Numbered from the stretch's first letter, positions 33,537 to 44,391 are shown. The stretch: DNA of 64,000 nucleotides from Tolypeutes matacus (GCA_026826555.1 JAKSZT010054324.1:5115569-5179568); one strand, 5' to 3'. Notes: generated by a model from the letters alone, not told the origin. Numbers and translations: made by a program.

Positions 33537-34149
33537 TCCTGAGCTAATTCTTTTTTTTTTTGGTTAGAGAAGTTGTAGGTTAAAGGATAATCATGCATAA
33601 GTACAAGATTTCCATTTGCCCCCCTATTATTAATACTTTGTATTGGTGTGGAGCATTTGCAACAAATGATAGCACATTTTTATAATGGTACTATAAACTA
33701 TAGGCCACATTTTAACTTAGAATTCACTGTTTGTATAGTTTACTTTTATGGATTTATTTTTTAAATTTTTATTCTGTTACCATATATACAATCTAACATT
33801 TCCCCTTTTAATCACATTCAGATATATATTTCAGTGCTGTTAATTACATTCACTACCATGCATTACTAAGGCATTTCCATCATTTCAAATAGGAACTCTG
33901 TACATTTAGATCCTTAATTTCCCATTCCCTCTACCCACCCAATCTCTGGGTAACCTTTATTCTAGATTCTGAATCCGAGTTTGCTTATTCTAATTGTTTC
34001 AAATCAGCGAGGTCATACAATACTTGTCCTTTTGTGTCTGGTTTATTTCACTCAACATGTTGTCTTCAAGGTTCATGCATATTGTCACATGTATGAGAAC
34101 TTCATGCCTTCCTCCTTTTTATATTCCATTTTATGTGTGTACCTCATTT

Positions 34150-37100
34150 TATTTATCCGTTCATTGATTGATGGACACTTGAGTATCTTCCTATCTTTTG
34201 GCAATTGTTAAAATGCTGCTTGAACATTGGTATGAAAGGGTATCTCATTGTGGTTTTGATGTGCATTGCCCTGATAGATAATGATGTAGAGCATCTTTTC
34301 ATGTGCTTTCCAGCTATTTGTGTATCTTCCTTGAAGAGATGTTTATTCAAGTCCTTTGTCCATTTTTAATTGGGTTGTTTATCTTTTTGTTGTTAAGTTG
34401 AAGGATTTCTTTTATATTCTGGATATTAAATCTCTATTGGATATATGGTTTCTAAATATTTTCTCCCATTAAGTAGGTTGTAGTTTTACTTTCATGATAA
34501 AGTCCTTTGAGGAACCAAAGTTTTTTTATTTTCATGAGGTTCCATTTATCAATTTTTTTCTTTGGTTGCTTATACTTTGGGTGTAAAGTCTAAGAAACTA
34601 TTGCCTAACATAAGGTCCTGAAGATGGTTCCCTATGTTTTCTTATAGAAGTTTGACAATTCTGGCTCTTATATTTAGGTCTTTATCCAAATTGAGTTGAA
34701 TATTTGTATAAGGTGTGAGGGAGAAGCCCTCTTCTTATTTTTTGCAAGTGGAGATACATTTTTCCCAGAACCATTTGTTGAAGAGACTGTTCTTTCTCAA
34801 TTGAAAGACCTTTGCCTCCTTGTCAAAAATGCAATTGGTCATAAATGTGATGGTTGCGTTCTGTGCTCTCAGCTTGATTCCTTGTGCCAGTACCATGCTG
34901 TTTTGATTACTGTGGCTTTAAAATACATTTTAAGATCGAGAAGTATGTGTACTCCAACTTCATTTTTTTTTTTTCAAGATGGCTTTAGCTATTTGGGGCC
35001 ACTTATGCTTCTATAAAAATTTTTCAGTTGGCTTTTCTGTTTCTGCAAAGAAAGTTGATAGAGACTTTATAGCAATTACATTGAATTTATAAATTGCTTT
35101 GTGTAAGATTTATACCTTAATGATATTTAGTCTTCCGACCCATGAACACAGAATATCCTTTCATTTGTTTGGCTCTTATTTGATTTCTTTAAGCAGTGTT
35201 TTGCAGTTTTCTGGGGACAAGTAATTTATATCCTTTGTTAGATTTATTCCTAGTTATTTGATTCTTTTAGTTGCTATTGTAAATGGGATATTTTTCTTGA
35301 TTTCTTCTGCATGTTCATTGCCTGTGTATATAAACACTACTGATTTTTTAGCTTTGATCTTATACTCTACCACTTTGCTAAATTCACTTTATTAGCTCTA
35401 GGAGCCTTTTGTGGATTTCTCATGATTATCTGTATATAGGATGGTGTTATCTGCAAATAGAGAAAGTTTTGCTTTTTCATTTCCAATTTGGATGCCTTTA
35501 ATTAATTTTTTCTTGCCTGATTACTCTGGCAAGAACTTCCAGCATAATGTTGACTAACAGTGGTGACAGTGGACATCCTTTTCTTGTTCCTAACCTCATA
35601 GAGAAAGCTTTCAGTCTTTCACCATTAAGTATGATGCTAGCTGTGGGCTTTTCAGTTATGCTCTTTATCATGTTGAGGACATTCCCTTCTATTCCAAGTG
35701 TTCTAAGTGTTATTATCATGAAAGTTTGCTGGATTTTGTCAAATAACTTTCCTGCATCAATTGTGATGACCATGTGGCTTCTTTACTTCCTTCTGTTAAT
35801 GTTGTGTATTACATTAATTGATTTTCTTGTGTAGAACTAATCTTGCATACCAGGGATAAATCCCACTTGGTCATGGTGTATAATTCTTTTAATATGCTGT
35901 TGGATTTGGTTTGCTAGTATTTTGGTGAAGATTTTTCTATATATATTTGTAAGAGTTATTGCTCTGTGTTGTTTTTTTCTTGTGGTATTTTTATGTGACT
36001 TTGGTATGAAGGTGATTTTGGTCTCATAGACAATATTAGGGAGTATTCCCTCTCTACATTGTTTTGAAACAGTTTGAGCATAATTGGAGTTAAGTCTTCT
36101 TGGATGGTTTGGTATAATTGCCCTGTGAAGCCATTTGGTCCTGGGCTTCTCTTTGTTGAGGTTCTTGATTACTGTTTCACTCTCTTTACTAGTATTTGGT
36201 TTTTTGAGCTCTTCTATTTCTTATTTAGTCTGTCTAGGTAGTTTGTGTGTTTCTAGGAATTTGTACTTTTTATCTAGTTTATCTAATTTGTTGTACAGTT
36301 GTTCATAGTATCCTCTTATTGTCATTTTTATTTCAGTGGGGTCAGTAGTAGTGTCCCCTTTTGTATTTCTGATTATCATTATTTGTATCCTCTCTCTCTG
36401 TTTTTGTCAGTCTAGCTAAAATTTTGTCAATTTTATTGATCTTTTCAAAGAACCAACTTTTGGTTTTGTTTATTCTTTCTATTGTTCTATTGTTTTCTAA
36501 TTCATTTATCTATACTCTAGTAATTTTTATTTCCTTCTTTCTGCTTACTTGGGTTTAATTTGTTGTTTTTTCTTTCTATTTCTTCCAGTTATGAGGTTAG
36601 GTCTCTGATTTGAAAACTTTTTTTCTTTTTAATTAAACATTTAGAGCTAAAAATTTCACTCCCATCACTGCCTTCACTGCATCCTATAAGTTCTGGTATG
36701 TTATATTTTCATTTTCATTTTGCTCAAGGTATTTCTTAATTTTACTTGTGATTTCTTTTACCCATTGATTGCTTAAGAGCATGTTGTTTAATTTCCATAT
36801 ATTTTTGAGTTTTCCATTTTTCTATCTGTTACTGATTTCTACCCCCATTCCATTTTGGTTGAAGAATATACATTGCATGATTTCAATATTTTTTGTTTTA
36901 TTGAGGATTTTTCTGGGACCTAATATTTGGTCTATCCTGAAGAAAGATCCATGTGTACTCTAGAAGAATGAGTATTCTGTTGTTTTTTTGGGGGGGTAAA
37001 GTGATCTATGTATGTAAGTTCTAGCTTGTTTAGAGTATCATTCATTCAAGTCTTGTGTTTCCTTATGAATATTCTGACTCAATGTTTTATCCATTATTGA

Positions 37101-37520
37101 AAGTGGTATATTAAATTCTCTTACTATTAATGTAGAACTGTCAGTTTCTCACTTCAAATCTGTCAGTATTTGCTTCATATATTTTGGGGCCTGCTGTTAG
37201 GTATATATATTTATAATTGTTAATCTACTTGTTGAATTGTGCCCTTTGTCAGTATACAATATCTGTTTTTGTCCCTTATAACTGTTTTTTATTTAAAGTC
37301 TATTTTATCTGATATTAATATAGCTACCCCAGCTTTCATTTGGTTACTTCTTTCATGGTATCTTTTTTACCCCATTTTTTCCACTTTAAATCTACTTATT
37401 TCTTTGATTTTAAGTTGAGTCTTTTTTGTAACTGCATATGTGAATCATGCTTTTTTTTTTTTGTTTTTTATCTCCTCTACCTTTTGGGTAGAGAGTTTAA
37501 TCCACTTACATTTAAAGTTA
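34150..37520 (-). pseudogene. L1-B ORF2 (endonuclease-RT) remnant
   Basis: The C-terminal part is visible at 34153-34350 (Asn-Lys-His-Leu-Phe-Lys-Glu-Asp ... Lys-Arg-Cys-Ser-Thr-Ser). The RT core is at 35498-35773, with a [13 protein letters not shown] domain A and a [11 protein letters not shown] domain B. The endonuclease part lies near 36600-37500. Frameshifts and stops separate these frames, so the protein is not made. Confidence 0.85.
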
Positions 37521-37899
37521 CCACACAAGACTATCTTCTGCCATTTTGCTATTTAACATTTCTATTTCTTATTCCTTCTTTGTTCCTCAATTCTTCCATT
37601 AATCTTACATTTATATTTATTTGGTTTTCTCTGTTGTACCATATTGAGTGCCTTTTCTTTTCTATCTGGATATATTTTGCATGTATTTTCCTTATGGTTA
37701 CCATGGGGTTAAAATTTAACATACTAAATATACACCAGTCATATTTGGTTTGATGAAAATTTCCATAGCACACACATATACTTTTCCTATATCCCTCCAT
37801 CCCTGACCTTTTTTTTGTACTTGTTACAACTTATATCTTTGTACCTTGTGTGTCCCAACCCATAGATTAATCATTTTTTATGCATTTTGGTTTTAGCAC

Positions 37900-38700
37900 C
37901 TGTAGGAAGCAAGAAGTGGTGTTATACACCAAATAATACACTACAATAATATTGACATCTACAATGACTAAAACAGTTATCTTTACTGTAGTTCTTTATT
38001 TCTTCATGCCTCTTTGAACTACTGTCTAGTGTCCTTTCCTTTCAATCTGAAGAACTTCCTTTAGCATTGCTTGTAGGGCACGTCTAGTGGTGATAGACTC
38101 TGTCAGGTTTTGTTTAGCTCAGAATGTCTTAAGCTTTCCCTCGTTTTTGGTTGGCAGTTGTTTTCTTTCAGTACTTTAAGTATTTCAATACACTGCCTTC
38201 TTGCTTTCATGATTTCTGATGAGAAATGGGCACTCAGTCTAATTGGGACTCCCTTGTACATAACACATTCCTTTTATTTTGAAATTTTCAGAACTCTTTT
38301 CTTGTCCTTTGCATTCGATAGTGTGATTAATATACCATGGGGTGTATTTTTCTTAATTTTTATCCTGTTTGGTGTTCTCTGGACTTCTTAAATGTGTATA
38401 TTCACATCTTTTGCTAAGTTTGGGGAGTTCTCTGTCATTATTTCTTTTAATATTCCTACTGACACTTTCTTTCTTCACCATCAGGAACTTCCATAATGTG
38501 TATATTAGTACACTTGTTTGTATCCCAGGTGTGTCTTAAGCTATTTTCAGTTTTTATAATTCTTTTTTCTTTCTGTTTCTCAGCCTGACTCATTTCAAGT
38601 GTTTTGTCTATGAGTTCTTTAATGCTTTCTTCTGCAGACAGTTTCCACCGTGACTTGAACAGGGATTAAATTAGGACACCAAGGGCTTCTTCCTCAGATC
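37900..38700 (-). pseudogene. L1-B ORF1-side remnant
   Basis: The sequence parallels the L1-A ORF1 side ('cattgcttgtagggcacgtc', 'ttttgtttagctcagaatgt', 'ctgagaaacagaaagaaaaa' in the minus sense). No intact ORF1 is present. Confidence 0.6.
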
Positions 38701-38872
38701 TCCAAAGCTGAGCTTTCTTGGCCTTCTAGCAAATACAACCCTTCAACTAATTGTCCCAGCATCCTGAGGAAGCACAGTATCCTTAAGTCTCCACTGTCAG
38801 TGCCCATGTCAGGGGTGATTTGAAACAATGGCAACTGCTGCCTTTGTTTAGATAGGTAGCAACAATGGCTGT

Positions 38873-39712
38873 TGTGGCAGTTTGGTATTGTTTATGAATT
38901 CCAAAAAGAGATACAGATTATGTTTGTAAACTGGTCTCTTCCTCTGTGTATGATACCCTTTGATTGTATTAGATTCAGCTGACATGCCTTTGATTAAATG
39001 GTTAAGATTTAGGCTTTGATTTAACCATGACATTAGGGCGTCTCAGTTTGAGTCTCTGTCTCCTTTGTGGGCTATATAAATGGACACTCAGTCAAGGAAA
39101 CACACAAAAGCAGATACACGAGAAAAGAAAAAGAGCTACATAGACATGGAAGAGGACTTTGATCCTGCAACCCCAAGGAGAGATGAGCCATTGGCCTGAT
39201 AATTTGCAGCTGAGGAGACCAGAGTCCAGAGTAGCTGAGCAGGCCCAGAAAGAAATGAGCCCTTCAGCCTACAGCTGAGATTGGAAGAAGCTGGGCCGGT
39301 GGAACCTTAAGAGGAAGAAGAAGGCTGAACCCTCGCAGAGGTCACTGGCCATCTTGCTTCAACACATGGACACACAGACTTTGGTGAGGAAGTACCTCTT
39401 ATGGTACCTTGAGTTTGACTCTTTAGGGCCTTGTAACTGTAATTTTTTTTTTTTTTATTATTATGGGTAAAAATCAAAATTCTCACAATACATACAAACA
39501 TTTGCAAAATGATATATAAATATATATGCATATATGTATATTTGCTTACAAAAATGTTATTTATATATATATATACATATATTTTAAGAGGTGCTTAGAT
39601 TACCCAAAATATTACACGGAACCCACTGGGATTTACCTCACATAAATCCCCTTTATAAAAGCCAACAGAGTTCTGATACTTTGCATCAGCATCTCTTTGG
39701 CTAACTAATACA
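38873..39712 (+). mobile_element. ERVL-MaLR solo LTR in L1-B 5' UTR
   Basis: It starts TGTGGCAGTTTGGTATTGTT and ends GGCTAACTAATACA, as in the related LTRs at 43732 and 45921, but it belongs to a diverged subfamily. A T run and TA-rich insert (about 39437-39635) lengthens it. I could not find a clean TSD. Confidence 0.8.
39437..39635. repeat. AT-rich insert in the MaLR LTR
   Basis: A T15 run, a TATATATGCATATATG-like stretch and a (TA)n run sit where the LTR normally has 'ctaccccaaataaatac'. It looks like the tail of an inserted element whose body I cannot identify. Confidence 0.5.
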
Positions 39713-40109
39713 GTTTCCCTCATAGCTGGGCCTCCAGCTATTTGAAATCACTAATCAAAAGCCATGATCAGTGATCGGCCATGCCCACCCCTGGCCTTGG
39801 GAAAGAGGATTTTTATGTCCCTTTGTGTTACCAGTGTGCTAGCCAGTGTGTGGACACCATGGTACCCTGCTGTGAGGGTAGAAGCTGGGCATTGGTGGCT
39901 ACTGCATGGACAGAGCAATTTTAATGTTCTTTACTATAATTTATCAGCCTCTTCTTCTCACTCAGTCCTGTTTACTGTACAATGTTCTTCTGCTCTCTGG
40001 AAATTGAAAATAGTTGCTTCAGATACCACCTGCATGATTTACAGTTGCTCTTGTGGAAGGATTATATCCCTACTCCACTATTTAACCACAATCCCTTCCT
40101 GAGCTACTT

Positions 40110-40334
40110 ATTATGAAGCCAACTGCTTAGTCTCAATTTCATGTGAGTTGGCTCTCTGATAACTAAGAACCAGCTACTCCAAATTGAAATTTATCATCAT
40201 TGCCATCTAATCCAACTCTTGATCATTTTTTCTTTATTTCAATTGATGTCTTCACCATTGTGCCAATCATGTAGGTCAGAAAGCTGGGAATAACATAGAT
40301 TTCTCTCTCTCACTCACTATACTTAATCAGCTGG
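40110..40334. repeat. Old interspersed repeat, first piece
   Basis: This AT-rich stretch, with 'ctgggaataacatagatttc' and 'cactatacttaatcagctgg', appears to continue across the LTR insertions into 40796-40829 and 43201-43400, where 'ccatttccattccctacac' and 'catctccagacttttccac' occur. It resembles the unassigned ancient repeat of 18490-18840. Confidence 0.35.
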
Positions 40335-40339
40335 CAAGT

Positions 40340-40790
40340 TGTGGTGGTTTGGAACTGTGTGTACACCAGAAAATCATGTTCTTAAAACTAATCTATTCCT
40401 GTGGGTGTAAACCTATTGGAAGTAGGACATTTTGATAAGGTTACTTCAGTTAAGGCATGGCCCAGTGTGAGTCTTAATCTTCTTACTGAAGTCCTTTATA
40501 ATAGAATGAAATTCAAAGAAAAAAAAAGCCATGAAAGCAAGAAGCTAAAACCAACAAAACCTGGGAGAGAAGGGAGAGATCAGAAGAGGTTGCCACATGC
40601 CTTGTCATGTGACAGAAGAGTCCAGGATCACTGGCAGCTGGTCTTTGGGAAGAAAGCACTGCCTGATGATGCCTTGATTTGGATTTTTTTTCTCCACCTA
40701 CAAACTATAAACTCATAAGCTAATAAATTTCCATTGTTAAAACAATACATTTCATGGTATCTACTTTGAATGGCTTAGCAAACTAAAACA
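40340..40790 (+). mobile_element. ERVL-MaLR-type solo LTR with 5-bp TSD
   Basis: The LTR starts TGTGGTGGTTTGGAACTGTG and ends CAAACTAAAACA. A perfect 5-bp TSD, CAAGT, flanks it (40335-40339 and 40791-40795). 'gaagtcctttataatagaat' is a promoter-region phrase of this LTR group. It is a different subfamily from the LTRs at 42530 and 43732. Confidence 0.85.
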
Positions 40791-40834
40791 CAAGTCCTGC
40801 CATTTCCATTCCCTACACATTCTACAAGTCTGTC

Positions 40835-40867
40835 TGTATTAGTCATAAACAATACCAAACTGCCACC
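40835..40867 (-). repeat. 3' LTR remnant of the minus-strand MaLR
   Basis: TGTATTAGTC is joined directly to ATAAACAATACCAAACTGCC. In the intact LTR these two ends lie about 630 bases apart. A shared TC at the junction suggests a microhomology deletion. Confidence 0.8.
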
Positions 40868-41254
40868 CTCGACCCTCTGAATTCTAAGAAGACATTACAA
40901 TATTAAAAAAAAAAAAAAGTTTAAATCAGCAATAATGCTAAGTACAAAATCATATCACAATTAGTTTAAAGAAATATAGTTTGTCTTAGGGCAAAGTCCC
41001 ATCTGGCTATAGACCTATGAAACTTACAAAACCATTTATCTGCTTCCAATATACAAAGGGACAGACAAAGGATAAACAGTGGCATTACCATAAGGAGAAA
41101 TTGGGAGGGAAACATAAGTCATGGGTCCCCTACAGTTTCGTAAACCTGCAGGGCATAGTCCGTTAGATTTCAAAGTCTGAGAGTCATTCTTAAGATGATT
41201 TCTTCTCCCTGGGGCCTCATATGGGCCCATCCTTTCCACAGGCTTTCCCAATGG

Positions 41255-41677
41255 TCATTTTCTTGGTTCTACCCACATCAAGCATCTGGGTGGTGACCGA
41301 ACTCCAGACTTCATCCTCCAAGAGCATTGGGGTGATGGTAATACTTTATTCAATCTTTGGGGATAGAGTCTCAGTCCCCTTATTACAGGGAGGGGAGGCA
41401 ACGTTCTCTCTAATTTCTGGCCTCTAGGCCCAACCCTTTCAGAGCAGTGATTTGGTGACCTGGTCTTCCCTAATCCATGGGGGGCAGGCTTACCCTTATC
41501 AGACCTATGGGTATAGCCCTTACTCTCCCCAACCTTTGGGGAATGTGCTCCACCCTCTCTGTAGCCCGGGACAGCAAAACCCTCCCTCAACATTGGGTTG
41601 GAACATCCACCTTCTTCAACTGTAAAGGCAAACTCACCCTCTCTGTACACATGGGTGGGTTTCCTCTCTTGGCCCAA
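41255..41677 (-). pseudogene. MaLR reading frame with 20-residue repeats
   Basis: A 140-codon minus-strand frame downstream of the gag-like frame. From about residue 33 it is built of near-20-residue units, each with a pattern of Gly, Pro and a Gly-Leu-Gly or Arg-Leu-Asn step (for example KGKPAPHGLGKTRSPNHCSE). The same units occur on the plus-strand copy at 45227-45448. The DNA repeat is about 60 bases long. No promoter or known domain is seen. I cannot tell whether the frame was ever translated. Confidence 0.6.
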
Positions 41678-41762
41678 GGAGATGTCTTAATTTAAGACCT
41701 CAGCTTCCATGTTTTTCTTCTTAGAGCCATTTTCCCTTCCATATCTCCCCTCCATGTCCTTT

Positions 41763-42386
41763 TTAGTCCAGGCTGACAGTGGTTTTGTTCACACAGCTCT
41801 CGCATAAAGCTTGTTGGCTTAGCATGCAGGAAGCAGGGGACCAAGCCATCAGACAGTAAGACTTACCAAATGTATTTCCTAGATAACTGCATTTCAATCC
41901 TGATTTCCAAGCTTCAAATTGAATTAAGTCCTCAAATAGGGCACTATCACCTAGGGGCTTGATTTCCAGAGTCTTGGAATTTCCAGAATCAATTTTTGGT
42001 TTCATTGTGCCCAAGAAGTCAGTGTTCAGCTTATGTCTCTCGTCTAGCATTTTACTATAAGCTGCAAGGAGCAGCCAAGCCATATTCTCCGAGTTAACTT
42101 TGGAAAACTTTTCAGCTAACTGTCCAGGCTTGCCATTTTCAAATTCTGCCTTCCATTTAATATCAGGAGTCAATATTGCTAAGTTCTCTGCAACTTTAAA
42201 GTGCAGATCACCTTTCCTCCAGTTTCCAATAATAGTTTTATCATTTACTTCTAAGGCCTCATAAAAAGTCTCTTTAGTGTCCATATTCCTACCAACAGTC
42301 TCTTCAAAGCACTCTAGACCTTTTCTATCAAGCATCTCACAATTATTTCCTTCTAAGGCCTTATCATAAATAACTTTGGGCTCCAA
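41763..42386 (-). CDS. MaLR gag-like open frame, 207 codons
   Basis: This is the longest open frame in the MaLR elements here. ERVL-MaLR internal regions are known to keep only a gag-related frame and no pol. The product has a Glu-Glu-Thr-Val-Gly-Arg-Asn-Met-Asp block near residue 28, a Asn-Trp-Arg-Lys-Gly block near 55, and a Met-Ala-Trp-Leu-Leu-Leu-Ala-Ala-Tyr block near 103, all also in the plus-strand copy at 44468. Residues 1-15 and the DNA before them belong to a diverged duplicate of the next 33 codons, so the first Met is probably not native. I see no zinc knuckle. It is a fossil frame; expression is not shown. Confidence 0.6.
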   Translation of the reverse strand: MEPKVIYDKALEGNNCEMLDRKGLECFEETVGRNMDTKETFYEALEVNDKTIIGNWRKGDLHFKVAENLAILTPDIKWKAEFENGKPGQLAEKFSKVNSENMAWLLLAAYSKMLDERHKLNTDFLGTMKPKIDSGNSKTLEIKPLGDSALFEDLIQFEAWKSGLKCSYLGNTFGKSYCLMAWSPASCMLSQQALCESCVNKTTVSLD

Positions 42387-42440
42387 ATTACTACCAACAG
42401 TCTTTTCAAATCAATGCAATCCATTAAGCATCTCACACTT
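42344..42440 (-). repeat. Extra diverged repeat unit in the MaLR gag-like region
   Basis: On the minus strand, 42440-42344 and 42343-42244 are two versions of one block of about 33 codons: both start 'gagatgctt' and contain 'actgttggta' and 'gccttagaag'. The plus-strand MaLR has only one. A stop in the upstream unit prevents the frame from starting earlier. Confidence 0.7.
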
Positions 42441-42508
42441 CCTCAAAAAAAATACCCCTTACCCATTTATAAAACCATTCCAGCATTTTGGTAATTGCAA
42501 AAGCACCA

Positions 42509-42524
42509 CCCACTCCTGGTACCA
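42509..42524 (-). other. Primer-binding site, tRNA-Leu-like (minus MaLR)
   Basis: TGGTACCAGGAGTGGG follows the LTR on the minus strand and is complementary to the 3' end of tRNA-Leu, the primer known for ERV-L and MaLR elements. Confidence 0.75.
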
Positions 42525-42529
42525 AATTC

Positions 42530-43195
42530 TATATTAGTCAGCCAAAGGGGTCCTGATGCAAAGTACCAGAAATCTGTTGGCTTTTATAAAGGTTATAAAT
42601 ATCCTTTTATAAAGGGTATTTATTTGGAGTAGAGGCTTACAGTCACAAGGCCATAAAGGGTAAGTTACTTCCCTCACCAAAGTCTGTTGCCACATGTTGG
42701 AGCAAGATGGCTGCCAGTCTCTGTGAGGGTTCAGTCTTCCTCTTCCTCCTAAGGCTCCATGGTCCCAGTTTCTTCTGATCTCAGCTGTGGGCTAGCATAT
42801 GGCTTGAATCTCTCCCAGAGGCTCATTTCTTTCTGGGATTTCTCAGCTGTTCAAGGAAATGGTCTCTTCAGCTGCAAACTATCAGGTGAATGGCTTAGCT
42901 CTCTCCCTTGGGCTCCAGCATACAAAACTAAACTTTCTGTGTTCTCCTGCTTGATGTATTTACTTCCCTGTCTTTGAGCATCTGTTTATATAGCCTATTG
43001 CTGTAGGCTAACTGTAGGCAGGGACTCAAACTGAGTTGCCCTAATGATGTGGTCAAATAAAAGCCCTAATCTTGATTTAATAAAGTAAAAGTGAAACCTC
43101 TGAGTACAATCTAATATACCCAGAAGAACAGACCAGTTTACAAACACAATCCAGTGTCTATTTTTGGAATTCATAAATAATACCAAACTGCCACA
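42530..43195 (-). repeat. 5' LTR of the minus-strand MaLR
   Basis: On the minus strand it starts TGTGGCAGTTTGGTATTATT and ends GGCTGACTAATATA. It aligns with the LTRs at 43732 and 45921, with 'cagctgagaaatcccagaaa' typical of this group. Confidence 0.85.
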
Positions 43196-43200
43196 CTGTC

Positions 43201-43731
43201 CTTAACTCTAACTGCTCTATTTCAGACTATCTCATCATTTGGTTGCACCTAACTAGTTTCCACATCTCCAGACTTTTCCACTTTAATTCAGTAACTCCAC
43301 AGTGACCTTCTACAAAGCACATCTCATTTCTTTGGTAAAAACATTGTAATCTCATCCATCATCTGTGCCATATTCCTCAGTGTTGTCTGCTAACCATGTA
43401 GTTCATAATTATCTGCAGGGGGTGGGGGTGGCAGGGTGGGAGTTATCAAAATTCCAGATTGTCTTACCAGAATAAGAATCTAGTAGGGATGGAATCCCAG
43501 GATCTGCCAAAAAATAAGCACTCTAGGTAATTTTAAGCACCCACAGATTATGATCCCACTGATGCACCTATAGGGTAAAATTCAATTTCTTTCTCATACT
43601 TGGTTCCTATCTGCCTCTCTAGATCTTTTCTGCTTCATGCTTCTGCCCTAAGAAGAAGAGTAAACTGCTTTTAGTCCCCCCATGACCTGCTGACACACAT
43701 CTGCTTGACTATGTTTATATGTCTTCCTCAG
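43201..43731. other. Spacer between the two head-to-head MaLRs
   Basis: About 530 bases separate the facing LTRs. The left half resembles the old repeat of 40110-40334. The right half, including a coding-like 'ttggttcctatctgcctctc', is not identified. A G-rich motif is at 43418-43440. Confidence 0.4.
43418..43440 (+). other. G-quadruplex motif
   Basis: Four G runs of three to five bases, GGGGG-T-GGGGG-TGGCA-GGG-T-GGG, with loops of 1-5 bases, match the usual quadruplex pattern. It lies between the two facing LTRs. Formation is not shown. Confidence 0.6.
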
Positions 43732-44369
43732 TGTAGCAGTTTGGCTGTTTGATATAGTTATGAATTCCAAAATTAGATATTGGATTATGTTTGTAAACTG
43801 GTCTGTTAATCTGGGCATGATTAAGTTATGATTAGGGCATTGACTGGGCCATGTCAGTAGGGCGTTGAGCCCCACCACTTGGTGGGTGGGGAATCAAAGA
43901 TAAAAGGCATGGCAAAGGACAGAGTTGTAGTAGTTTTTGAGTTGGAGTTCTCATGTTGGAGTTTTGATGCTGGAGCCCGGGGAGGTGAGCAGGTGGAGGA
44001 GCTTGGTCGTGAGGAAGGAGAGAGGGCCCCAGCATAGAGATGAGCCATTTGCCTGATAGTCTACAGCTGGCTTTGTGGAGAGAGGCAAAGCCTAGGGAGC
44101 CTCATAGTTTACAGCTCACCTTGAGAAGGAAACAGGAGCTGAGTCCAGAGAGAAATGGATCCCCAGGAAGAGAGGACCCCAAGCAGCCTTAACCCATACA
44201 GACATCAGCAGCCATCTCACTCCAACACGTGGCAATAGACTTTGGTGAGGGAAGTAACTTATGATTTATGGCCTGGTAACTGTGGACTTCTACCCCAAAT
44301 AAATACCCTTTATAAAAACCAACCAATATCTGGTATTTTGCATCAGCACCCCTTTGGCTGACTAATACA
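43732..44369 (+). repeat. 5' LTR of the plus-strand MaLR
   Basis: It starts TGTAGCAGTTTGGCTGTTTG and ends GGCTGACTAATACA. 'aaagataaaaggcatggcaa' may hold its TATA-like box. It is very similar to the 3' LTR. Confidence 0.9.
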
Positions 44370-44374
44370 GAATT

Positions 44375-44391
44375 TTGTACCAAGAGTGGGG
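44375..44391 (+). other. Primer-binding site, tRNA-Leu-like (plus MaLR)
   Basis: TTGTACCAAGAGTGGGG differs at two positions from TGGTACCAGGAGTGGGG, the tRNA-Leu complement, and lies just after the 5' LTR. Confidence 0.7.

Larger units (their letters stand above)
33550..40096 (-). mobile_element. Near full-length minus-strand L1 (L1-B)
   Basis: The element runs from a T run at 33550 (its poly-A tail) through 3' UTR, ORF2 (about 34150-37500), spacer, ORF1 (about 37900-38700) and a 5' UTR ending near 40096. It is flanked by TCCTGAGCTAATT (33537-33549) and TCCTGAGCTACTT (40097-40109), a 13-bp TSD with one mismatch. After removing the inserted LTR (38873-39712) the L1 is about 5.7 kb. Both ORFs are broken. 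The 5' UTR aligns with that of L1-A at 29290-29757. Confidence 0.88.
40835..43195 (-). mobile_element. ERVL-MaLR element, minus strand, 3' LTR deleted
   Basis: On the minus strand: 5' LTR (42530-43195), tRNA-Leu-like primer site, gag-like frame and 3' end at 40868. Of the 3' LTR only about 33 bases (40835-40867) remain: the last 10 and the first 20 or so of the LTR, joined. The 5-bp TSD CTGTC is intact on both sides (40830-40834 and 43196-43200), so the loss happened after insertion. Confidence 0.88.

Noticed and set aside
37340..37753. 137-codon plus-strand frame rich in Phe and Leu
   Set aside because: The T-rich antisense of L1 ORF2 gives such hydrophobic frames by composition. It is not a membrane protein gene.
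38868..39717. TSD for the MaLR LTR at 38873
   Set aside because: The flanks GCTGT and GTTTC do not match at 5 bases; no duplication can be claimed.
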